From NCBI GenBank assembly GCA_005881495.1, contig VBHI01000278.1:1-5122 (forward strand): a stretch of DNA of 5,122 nt. The letters are read 5' to 3'. Each line of letters starts with the position of its first letter. Position 1 is the stretch's first letter. A program made the translations under genes and the position numbers. Source of the DNA: Chloroflexota bacterium (GTDB taxonomy: Bacteria > Chloroflexota > Ktedonobacteria > Ktedonobacterales > Ktedonobacteraceae). This document shows, in pieces, positions 1 to 5,097 of the stretch. Under the pieces are notes generated by a model. The model did not search any database. It saw only the letters and a list, made by a program, of their open reading frames with translations, and had not been told where the DNA came from.

Positions 1-1
1 G

Positions 2-526
2 CTCTTTATCTTGCTCGGCTATTTCGTGGAAACCGCGCGAACCATCAGCCGCGGCGGGCGCGAGCTGCCTCCCTGGACCGATATCGGCAAAAAGCTCAGT
101 GAAGGTTTCGTTCTCTCCGTCGTGCTCTTCATCTGGGGTTTGCCCGGATCGATTCTGTCCTCGGCCGGTAATCCCATATCTTGCGTGGGATCGTCCTGCA
201 CCTACCATCCCGGTGTCCTCGCACCCCTCGGCGGACTCTACTCGCTGTTCCTTGCCTTCCTGACAGCGGCGATCTGGAGCCAGTATCTGGCGGGCGGCTT
301 TGGAGCCGCCTTTAATTTCCGGGCCATTTTTCGACGGGCTGGCCTGTACCCAGGGATGACCGTCATGGTCTGGCTGATGGCCATCGTGGCCGGCATCATT
401 GGGGCCCTCGGGGTGATCGTGGTCGTGATTGGGCTGTTCTTCACCCTTCCCTATGCCTTCGCGGTCACCGCCAACTTATACGGCCAGTTCAGTCAGCGGA
501 CTCAGCGCGCGGCCACGGCCGACTAA
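2..526 (+). CDS. DUF4013-like multi-pass membrane protein, 3' part (5' end outside window)
   Basis: The reading frame is open from the first full codon in the window (position 2) to TAA at 524-526, giving 174 residues. A TTG at 11 could be read as a start, but the frame continues upstream without a stop, so the gene most likely begins outside the window. The visible protein has an amphipathic stretch with ELPPWTDIGKKLSEG, then hydrophobic segments at about residues 35-54, 76-98 and a long one at about 118-150, which may be two close helices. A short polar tail ends in QRTQRAATAD. The pattern of an N-terminal 'GYFVETAR...LPPW.D' block followed by paired glycine-rich helices resembles the DUF4013 family of bacterial and archaeal inner-membrane proteins, whose function is unknown. 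Membrane location is well supported; the family name is from memory of the pattern and less certain. No downstream gene continues in this direction. Confidence 0.75.
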   Translation, partial: LFILLGYFVETARTISRGGRELPPWTDIGKKLSEGFVLSVVLFIWGLPGSILSSAGNPISCVGSSCTYHPGVLAPLGGLYSLFLAFLTAAIWSQYLAGGFGAAFNFRAIFRRAGLYPGMTVMVWLMAIVAGIIGALGVIVVVIGLFFTLPYAFAVTANLYGQFSQRTQRAATAD

Positions 527-752
527 TTCCCTCGGTCCCTCGCCATGCGTGCCGCGGACGGCGGTCCCGACCAGCCGCAGGCGTCGTCGCAGTGCCGGAT
601 CAGACCGGAAAGGCAGGAGCTGTCGCCTGCTGTCGCCGCCAACCGCGTTTCCGGTCCGCGAACTCAGCCCTGGAAGGTTCGGCGCAAGCCCGGCTCCCAG
701 CCCAAGGTGCGCCCAGGAACGGTCGCCGCCGCCGATCTTTCGCCTTGGCCGA

Positions 753-812
753 GGGCGCGACGCCTGCTTTATGTCCCGGAGGCCGAAGGTACGAATCCTG
801 CACTGCCCACCA
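753..812 (+). pseudogene. tRNA-like fragment with encoded CCA (degenerate or D-arm-less)
   Basis: The 3' end reads like a tRNA: a T-loop-like GGTACGAATCC (canonical GGTTCGAATCC with one T changed to A), then CTGC, then ACTGCCC, an A discriminator and encoded CCA ending at 812. Upstream, CGCCTGCTTTATG resembles the 5' half of an anticodon arm, but the other side (CCCGG) does not pair with CCTGC. GGGC at 753-756 could pair with GCCC at 805-808, which would give a molecule of only about 60 nt with no room for a normal D arm. I infer a decayed tRNA gene or a tRNA-like element rather than a working tRNA. The amino-acid identity cannot be assigned. A chance match is possible. Confidence 0.4.
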
Positions 813-867
813 CTTGTTCCAGGGATCGCCAGACGGACATGCCAGCGCGGTACCCAGTTGCACAACT

Positions 868-910
868 CGGGACCGTCAGCTCGCGGATTCAAATCCCGGT
901 CTCCCGACCA
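868..910 (+). pseudogene. Second tRNA-like 3' fragment with encoded CCA
   Basis: The segment contains GCGGATTCAAATCCCGG, close to a T arm and loop of the type CGGGTTCAAATCCCG but with an extra A in the loop. It is followed by TCTCCCG, an A and encoded CCA ending at 910, as in a tRNA-Pro-like 3' half. CGGGA at 868-872 can pair with TCCCG at 903-907, and CCG next to it with CGG, so the segment would fold as a stem of about 8 bp with a small bulge. The sequence TACCCAGTTG further upstream (851-860) faintly resembles a D arm, but no pairing 5' acceptor strand is present at the correct distance for a 76-nt tRNA. Its CCA end is exactly 98 bases after that of the first fragment. A remnant is the likeliest reading. 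Confidence 0.4.
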
Positions 911-1247
911 GCCTTCTCGAACTCCTTCGCTGGTTCGACATCCCGCAGCATGCGCAAGAAGACGTTGCCAAGGCTTGTGATCGCCCTGTGCCGGGAGACC
1001 GGCGGCGACGATGACTATATCCGCGCCGAAGCCGCTCGGCGCGAACTCACCCTACGTCGGGAGCGCGTCCCGGAGATGTACCGCGGCGGCCTTTGCGAGC
1101 GAAAGTTCCCACTCTTCAGGTCAAATTCTGACCAACCTTCCGATCTTACACACTTTTGGTGAAGGATGAGGTCATCAGCTTTTCGTTTTGTTACTCGGCG
1201 TAGATAGTGGCCTTGTCTCGCATGGGAGGGGCGTTTGACAGATAGGT

Positions 1248-1269
1248 TCGCCATCAAGAACGATGGCGA
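1248..1269. repeat. Perfect 8-bp inverted repeat, 6-base loop
   Basis: TCGCCATC at 1248-1255 and GATGGCGA at 1262-1269 are exact reverse complements around AAGAAC. No T run follows on either strand, so a Rho-independent terminator is not supported. It lies just past the point where base composition drops and about 200 bases before the broken Vgb-like frame. Its role is unknown; it could be a protein binding site or an RNA hairpin. Confidence 0.5.
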
Positions 1270-1476
1270 GGCAGCGGTGTAACCTGCTCACGTATAAGCT
1301 GATGTGGGAAAATTCATTTCCGCTCCGATGACGAGAAGCATCTAGTGCTGCATATTTTGCAGGCGAGTGAACCTCCCCTGGTTGCATGGCTAAAGTGCCT
1401 GAAGGAAGGACCGTGAAGCCCAGATGCTGCCTCTGGAGGCTGAAAGCCCTGGCTCTGTTGGGAAGAGATTCTGTAG

Positions 1477-1779
1477 AATGGGAACAAGATCGGGCGCATC
1501 ACCACCGGTGGCAGCTTTACCGAGTTCCGCCTGCCAGGGACCTGTGGGAAATATCGTACCTGCGCGCCTTGGAGCATCACGAGCGGCCCGGGTGGCAATC
1601 TCTGGTTCACCGAGGAGATTGGGAACGTCATCGGGCGCATCACGCCCAGCGGCAGCTTCTCCGGGTTCGGCCCCCCCACGGCCAATAGCAGACCTGAGGG
1701 CATCACAGTCGGGCCGGATGGCAACGTCTGGTTCACCGAGGAGAATGTGAGCAAGATTGGACGCATCACCACGCAGTAG
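1477..1779 (+). pseudogene. Broken fragment of a virginiamycin B lyase (Vgb)-like beta-propeller
   Basis: In one frame the sequence reads NGNKIGRITTGGSFTEF, then GPGGNLWFTEEIGNVIGRIT, then GPDGNVWFTEENVSKIGRIT and a TAG stop at 1777-1779. The blocks GPDGNLWFTE and GxxIGRIT are the hallmark blade repeats of Vgb/streptogramin-lyase-type six- or seven-bladed propellers, which recur about every 42 residues. Here the two repeat intervals are 47 and 42 residues. Intact relatives have roughly 300 residues; only about 100 remain. The frame is closed upstream by TAG at 1474-1476 and by TGA codons at 1414 and 1441. There is no ATG, GTG or TTG early in the fragment. The sequence just upstream (about 1450-1476) still faintly resembles another blade in a damaged form. 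It is therefore a 3' remnant, not a working gene. Whether the ancestor cleaved streptogramins or was simply a secreted propeller cannot be told from two blades. Open frames on the opposite strand here are shadows of this repeat. Confidence 0.85.
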
Positions 1780-1908
1780 TGCAAGAGGGCAAGCAGCGGC
1801 AGCCGAGCGCACGGCAGGCGAATCCCTGGCTGGCCGTGCGCTCCTGCCCCCATGGGCGAATGCGCAACGAGTTACAAGCAAGTAGGCGATAGAGTACCAC
1901 GTGGCTTC

Positions 1909-1935
1909 ACAAGTGATCTTCATTCCATCACTTGT
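1909..1935. repeat. Perfect 9-bp inverted repeat (ACAAGTGAT / ATCACTTGT)
   Basis: ACAAGTGAT at 1909-1917 and ATCACTTGT at 1927-1935 are exact reverse complements around a 9-base loop (CTTCATTCC). The 3' arm is followed by TT and then ACCC, so there is only a very short T run. As RNA this is a moderately stable hairpin and could end transcription of the upstream remnant. As DNA it has the size of an operator for a dimeric regulator, with centres of half-sites about 18 bases apart. Confidence 0.5.
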
Positions 1936-1974
1936 TTACCCGCAAAATGACGGCTTGCAACGTGCAGCTCTCTA

Positions 1975-2030
1975 CTCGTTCAAGCGTAGATTGAACGAGA
2001 AAACATGGTGTTTAAGAGAGTTTGAACGAG
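1975..2030. promoter_or_regulatory. Possible operator: inverted repeat CTCGTTCAA / TTGAACGAG plus a third half-site
   Basis: CTCGTTCAA at 1975-1983 and TTGAACGAG at 1991-1999 form a perfect 9-bp inverted repeat around GCGTAGA. The same half-site, TTGAACGAG, occurs a third time at 2022-2030, exactly 31 bases after the second copy (close to three helical turns) and running into the ribosome binding site. Three exact 9-base copies within 56 bases directly before a start codon suggest binding by a regulator, though the protein is unknown. An RNA hairpin in the 5' leader is the alternative. Confidence 0.45.
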
Positions 2031-2033
2031 AGG
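2028..2033 (+). promoter_or_regulatory. Ribosome binding site of the small membrane protein gene
   Basis: GAGAGG lies 10 bases before the ATG at 2044 (a second ATG follows at 2047). It overlaps the third TTGAACGAG half-site, so a protein bound there could also affect translation or early transcription of the gene. Confidence 0.6.
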
Positions 2034-2043
2034 AACATACCAT

Positions 2044-2388
2044 ATGATGCCACAAAAGGAAGTCAATGAAGCAATACACCAGCAAGCAGACCCAGATTAT
2101 GGGAGATACGAGGGAAATCAGACATCATCCGCTCGCCAACAGTATGAGACATCCTACGAGCAAGAAGTGAGAGAAGGGCCGTCCGGCAAAGTCTATCCGC
2201 TCCCACGTGACAATACGAATATCTTGCGTTTCGCACTGCCTGTGATTGCACTGGGGCTGCTTCTGCTGTTCGGTCTTCTCTTCGTTGTTGTTGTCGGCGG
2301 GACAGCAGGGTGGAGTAGTTTCGTTGCTGCGTGTTTCGTTATTTGTTGCATTCTTGCTTATGTCGCAACAATGCCTCAGCGTCACTGA
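2044..2388 (+). CDS. Small two-helix membrane protein of unknown function
   Basis: The gene encodes 114 residues, from ATG (tandem ATGATG) with a good ribosome binding site, to TGA. The first 58 residues are polar and rich in Q, E, S and Y, with no signal peptide, and end in KVYPLPRDNTN. Two hydrophobic segments follow: about 61-85 (a run of L, F and V ending in GG) and about 89-108 (starting WSSF, with two adjacent cysteines near 101-102). A short basic tail, PQRH, closes the protein. The expected form is an inner-membrane hairpin with a cytoplasmic N-terminal region. I do not recognise a named family; similar short 'polar N-terminus plus helix pair' proteins are, to my memory, common in Ktedonobacteria. 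The gene is monocistronic in this window, faces the ROK gene tail to tail, and has possible operator repeats in front of it. Confidence 0.75.
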   Translation: MMPQKEVNEAIHQQADPDYGRYEGNQTSSARQQYETSYEQEVREGPSGKVYPLPRDNTNILRFALPVIALGLLLLFGLLFVVVVGGTAGWSSFVAACFVICCILAYVATMPQRH

Positions 2389-2462
2389 AACACGAACGCC
2401 ATCAAGGAAGCTCTAGGCCACTTCATTTGGAGAGACCCATCTCGTTGCGCATCGCGTGGGCT

Positions 2463-2524
2463 GTTGACCCTTGCGGTCAACCAAGCGGCCATGTGGTCAA
2501 CCAAACAACCATGCGGTCAACCAA
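2463..2524. repeat. Three-copy 20-bp-period repeat (GGTCAACCAA) with an inverted copy
   Basis: The 10-base core GGTCAACCAA occurs at 2475-2484, 2495-2504 and 2515-2524, a period of exactly 20 bases. The wider 16-base units at 2469-2484, 2489-2504 and 2509-2524 differ only slightly. An inverted copy, GTTGACC at 2463-2469, pairs perfectly with GGTCAAC at 2475-2481 around five bases. The last copy contains the ROK stop codon. The array lies between two convergent genes and has no T run, so it is not a typical terminator. A protein-binding array (all copies on one helix face) or an RNA structure in the ROK 3' end are both possible. Confidence 0.7.
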
Positions 2525-3542
2525 GCCCCCCCACAACTATATCATTGCGGTAATAAATCAGAGCGCCTGCGCCAATCAGCCCGGCACTCGCGCCCAGTTG
2601 CGCCTGCACAATACGCACCGATGCGCGCGGTGCCTTCATCGCTCGCTCCTGGACAACGTGCAGAGCGGGTTCCATCAACATTGGACCCATCTGGGCGACG
2701 CCGCCACCGAGGATGATCATCTCGGGGTTAAAGCAATGGATAATGTTGACAAGCCCGACGCCAATGGCCTCCGCCGCATATTGGATGATAGCCCGTGCCA
2801 GCGGCACGCCCGCCTCGGCGGCCAGGGCCACTGTATGCGCGCCGATGTGCAGCTCTTCCTCACCACTGTGTTCAAGCAGCGTGCGCGCGAAAGTCAGCAG
2901 CTCAATGCCCTCGTCTGAACGGATGGCCTTGTTGGCTTTGCGCGCAATACCGGTGCCAGAGGCGATGGCTTCCAGGCAACCAATATTGCCGCAGTTGCAG
3001 CGCTCGCCATGCCAATCAATGGTCATATGCCCCAGTTCGCCCGCCATTCCACTTGCTCCTTCAACGATCTTGCCATCGATAATCACGCCGCCGCCAATGC
3101 CGGTGCTGATAGTCAAATACACCATATTGCTGCACCCACGTCCTGCTCCAAACATATATTCGCCCAGGCCCGCTGTGTGCGCGTCGTTTTCAACGAAAAC
3201 AGGAATGTGAAAATGCTCTATGAAGAGATCGCGTAGAGGCACCCGCTCCCAGCCGGGCAAATTGGGTGGAGCGAGAATAACGCCGGTTTTGTAATCCAGT
3301 GGACCGGGTGTGGCAACGCCAATGCCTGCTATCTGATTGAGCTTCGTGCCTGCCTGCTCAAGCGCCTCTTCTACGGTGGTAAACATATGTGGAATGATGC
3401 GCTCTGGTGCTGGATCTTTCCCTATCAGTGAGCTTACCCGTGAGAGCATGTTTGGGCCGTGTAAGACCGCTGTCCGTATCTGCGTGCCGCCCAGGTCAAC
3501 GCCAATTACCAGGGGCAGCTCATTACTTGTATTCGTACTCAT
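2517..3542 (-). CDS. ROK-family sugar kinase, probable glucokinase
   Basis: This 341-residue protein is of normal length for the family. It starts at ATG (3542). An ATP-binding motif DLGGT is at residues 16-20. ATPG at 77-80 and NLPGW at 94-98 form the region next to the sugar site. VEND at 117-120 carries the expected catalytic Asp120. STGIGGG is at 146-152, and GELGH at 168-172 gives the sugar-contacting Glu169 and zinc ligand His172. The zinc motif CNCGNIGC at 182-189 has all three cysteines, and ILGGG at 277-281 is the second nucleotide-binding loop. No N-terminal DNA-binding helix-turn-helix is present, so it is an enzyme rather than a ROK repressor. The family phosphorylates glucose or related hexoses and amino sugars in the cytoplasm; the substrate is not proven by sequence. 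The gene lies 11 bases after the Ser/Thr kinase gene. AAAGGA at 3557-3562, inside the end of that gene, is the best ribosome binding site, at a long 14-base spacing that suggests translational coupling. The stop codon lies inside a repeat. Confidence 0.93.
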   Translation of the reverse strand: MSTNTSNELPLVIGVDLGGTQIRTAVLHGPNMLSRVSSLIGKDPAPERIIPHMFTTVEEALEQAGTKLNQIAGIGVATPGPLDYKTGVILAPPNLPGWERVPLRDLFIEHFHIPVFVENDAHTAGLGEYMFGAGRGCSNMVYLTISTGIGGGVIIDGKIVEGASGMAGELGHMTIDWHGERCNCGNIGCLEAIASGTGIARKANKAIRSDEGIELLTFARTLLEHSGEEELHIGAHTVALAAEAGVPLARAIIQYAAEAIGVGLVNIIHCFNPEMIILGGGVAQMGPMLMEPALHVVQERAMKAPRASVRIVQAQLGASAGLIGAGALIYYRNDIVVGGLG

Positions 3543-3553
3543 ATGCCGTAAAT

Positions 3554-4729
3554 CTATCCTTTAGCAAGAACAGTCAGTATCAATACTGCCACAATCACCA
3601 ATAGCAGCATTATCAGCACCACCATCATGCTGATCAACACGCGGTTTCTGCGCCTGTAACGGACGCGTCTTCTCCGGGCCGGTGTCTGGATTTGCAAATG
3701 AACCCCCGCTGCTGCTCGTGGCGTTACAACCGGTGCTGCCTGGCTAGCGTGCGTGCTTCTCTGCGAAGGTATTTTCGCAGGTATATCGAGCGGGTTACTT
3801 CGTAATACTAACCTCTCTCCCTGAATAGAAACATGTTTTTCATGCGCAGACAGTCCTGCCACATCCATTGATACCGTGTTGTAAGACTGCAATACTTCCT
3901 CTTTTTCAACCTGGTAAGGTATCGTGAGGGCAGTCATATAGGCCTGGGCCAGTTCGTTCGCTGTTTGATAGCGGCGCTGTGGCGTTTTATCCAGGTCCCG
4001 TAAAATGACTCGCTCGATCGCGGGCGGAACAGCATGATTGATTTGGGAGGGCGGCGTGGGAAAATCTTGCAGTTGCTTCAAGTAGCAAGCAATAGGCGTT
4101 TCGCCGCTAAAGGGCAGCTGTCCCGTCACCATCTGGTAGAGTAATATACCCAGTGCATACAGGTCACTACCGGTGGTAGCCGGCCCTTTCGCCAGTTCAG
4201 GCGCCATGTATTCTGGCGTGCCAAGTAAAAGTCCCATCTGGGTAACGGTGCTGCCCCCATCGAGCGACTTGGCCAGCCCAAAATCTGCCAGGTAGGCATA
4301 GTGATCATCCCGCATGAGAATATTTGACGGCTTGATATCGCGATGGATAATCCCTTGCTCATGTGCATAATTGAGCGCGCTGGCAATCTGCTCAAGCAAA
4401 TCCCCTGCATCTTCCAGTGTAAGCGGGCCGTGAACAAGTTGCTCGCGTAACGTGCCATGTGCAATGTAGGGCATTACCAGGTAATGCCAGTTTTCATACT
4501 CCCCGTAATCTAAAGCAGGCAGGATATGGGGATGGTGCAACGTGGTGATCGTATCAGCCTCACGCTGGAAACGCTCGATGTAATCGGTATGTCTGCTACT
4601 CACTATTTTGACAGCCACCTCACGCTCAATCCGTACATCATCGGCAAGGTAAATCTCTGACATCCCACCCCTGCCCAGTTGCTCTCTGAGACGATAGTGT
4701 CCTATTTTTATTCCTGCTAACCCGGGCAT
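3554..4729 (-). CDS. Membrane-anchored Ser/Thr protein kinase (PknB-like catalytic domain)
   Basis: The protein has 391 residues from ATG at 4729. A TTG at 4810 would add 27 residues, but it falls between the -35 and -10 elements of a strong promoter, so it is rejected. The kinase domain spans about residues 11-270 with every key element: glycine loop GRGGMSEIY (19-27), Lys41 in VAVKIV, Glu57 of helix C, HRDIKPSN (129-136) with catalytic Asp131, DFG (149-151), and TPEYMAPE (171-178). Residues 271-350 are a low-complexity, probably flexible linker. Next come a very basic stretch, RRRRVRYRRRNR (352-363), and one hydrophobic helix at about 364-388, leaving just three residues outside. There are no PASTA or other extracellular sensor repeats. 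It should phosphorylate Ser/Thr on cytoplasmic partners at the membrane. RD-type activation and Thr/Ser residues at 158-171 fit regulation by autophosphorylation. It is the first gene of an apparent two-gene operon with a ROK sugar kinase. Confidence 0.93.
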   Translation of the reverse strand: MPGLAGIKIGHYRLREQLGRGGMSEIYLADDVRIEREVAVKIVSSRHTDYIERFQREADTITTLHHPHILPALDYGEYENWHYLVMPYIAHGTLREQLVHGPLTLEDAGDLLEQIASALNYAHEQGIIHRDIKPSNILMRDDHYAYLADFGLAKSLDGGSTVTQMGLLLGTPEYMAPELAKGPATTGSDLYALGILLYQMVTGQLPFSGETPIACYLKQLQDFPTPPSQINHAVPPAIERVILRDLDKTPQRRYQTANELAQAYMTALTIPYQVEKEEVLQSYNTVSMDVAGLSAHEKHVSIQGERLVLRSNPLDIPAKIPSQRSTHASQAAPVVTPRAAAGVHLQIQTPARRRRVRYRRRNRVLISMMVVLIMLLLVIVAVLILTVLAKG

Positions 4730-4793
4730 GTTTCTTTCGTTTCTTAAGGCATATCGTACTAATGTGGACAATACAGGATGGGCGTTCCTAGGA

Positions 4794-4823
4794 AGTATAG
4801 GCTTCTGCAACAGTATATGTCAA
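4794..4823 (-). promoter_or_regulatory. Near-consensus sigma-70-type promoter for the kinase-ROK operon
   Basis: On the - strand, TTGACA (+ strand 4818-4823) is a perfect -35 element, and TATACT (4794-4799) differs from the -10 consensus at one base; the spacer is 18 bases. Transcription would begin near 4787, giving a leader of about 57 bases before the ATG at 4729. The match is good enough to suggest substantial constitutive expression. No clear operator was seen beside it. Confidence 0.75.
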
Positions 4824-4839
4824 TGCATCGTATTCCGAC

Positions 4840-5097
4840 TTATCTACCACCATTTTCCAATAGGGCTTCGTTGCTCAGTCGGATTACCTCTTCACCGATA
4901 TGAAGCGTTGCATCCCACGTGATCCTGATGGCAGCTTTGACGCTCTGGTACGCCGGACAACCTTCCGGGTCTCGTGCTGTCAAGAACAAAGACATATTCA
5001 AGGTAAGAAGTCTGAAATATTGCTCTATCCTACCACAACCCGAATGCAAGGACAAGACGCCGCATTCCTTCTTTGGGGCTTGGACAGGGTTATCCAT
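4840..5097 (-). CDS. Possible small protein of unknown function, upstream of the kinase promoter
   Basis: An open frame of 85 residues runs from ATG at 5097 to TAA, ending 17 bases before the -35 element of the kinase promoter. A shorter 51-residue version could start at ATG 4995. Codon choice looks ordinary, and the C-terminal half (DPEGCPAYQSVKAAIRITW, then IGEEVIRLSNEALLENGG) reads like a small globular protein with helical character. It has four cysteines and no membrane segment or signal peptide. Neither start has a clear ribosome binding site, and I recognise no family. The frame on the opposite strand is shorter and less protein-like. It may be a real small gene preceding the kinase, or an incidental open frame in a 5' region; I cannot decide. 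Confidence 0.35.
   Translation of the reverse strand: MDNPVQAPKKECGVLSLHSGCGRIEQYFRLLTLNMSLFLTARDPEGCPAYQSVKAAIRITWDATLHIGEEVIRLSNEALLENGGR

Larger units (their letters stand above)
527..1385. other. GC-rich stretch without a convincing protein gene, carrying tRNA-like fragments
   Basis: Several long open frames exist here on both strands, but they overlap one another and none shows a recognisable domain, hydrophobic pattern or ribosome binding site. They look like by-products of high G+C. Some of their peptides (for example QCRIRTFGLRD read on the - strand, and GFKSRSPDQP on the + strand) are the kind of spurious protein obtained by translating across tRNA sequence, which pointed to the two tRNA-like segments listed separately. 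Around 1119-1133 there is a short inverted repeat (GGTCA, five bases, TGACC). At 1248-1269 there is a perfect 8-bp hairpin. Base composition falls noticeably after about 1140. I see nothing else that can be named. Confidence 0.6.
1780..2043. other. Non-coding region upstream of the small membrane protein gene
   Basis: These 264 bases separate the propeller remnant from the next gene and show no coding pattern. They hold an 8-bp palindrome CCACGTGG at 1897-1904 and the two perfect inverted repeats described separately. A third copy of one repeat half-site, with a ribosome binding site, lies directly before the start codon. No clear sigma-70-type promoter could be placed with correct spacing; the region is the obvious place for one. 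Confidence 0.6.

Noticed and set aside
429..1162. Several long overlapping open frames on both strands of the GC-rich stretch
   Set aside because: They overlap each other, show no domain or ribosome binding site, are rich in R, S, P and A as expected of random high-G+C sequence, and include peptides typical of translation across tRNA-like DNA.
1119..1165. Resemblance of GGTCA...TGACC and TTACACACTTTTGG to an insertion sequence end (IS256-family-like)
   Set aside because: No transposase fragment, no matching second end and no target duplication could be found; the likeness covers only a few bases.
1314..1923. Two open frames of about 180 residues on the - strand
   Set aside because: They run antisense to the Vgb-like repeats; their internal repetition (SSVNQxLPxGPxVM) is simply the reverse reading of the propeller blades.
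2463..2481. Rho-independent terminator for the convergent genes
   Set aside because: The 7-bp hairpin is not followed by a T run on either strand.
2463..2524. CRISPR array reading of the 20-bp repeats
   Set aside because: The repeats are too short, the intervening segments are only a few bases and no cas gene is present.
2331..3236. Open frames on the + strand opposite the ROK gene
   Set aside because: They are shadows of the well-supported ROK coding frame and have no features of their own.
4730..4810. 27-residue N-terminal extension of the Ser/Thr kinase from TTG
   Set aside because: No ribosome binding site, non-ATG start, and it overlaps the -10 region of the promoter.
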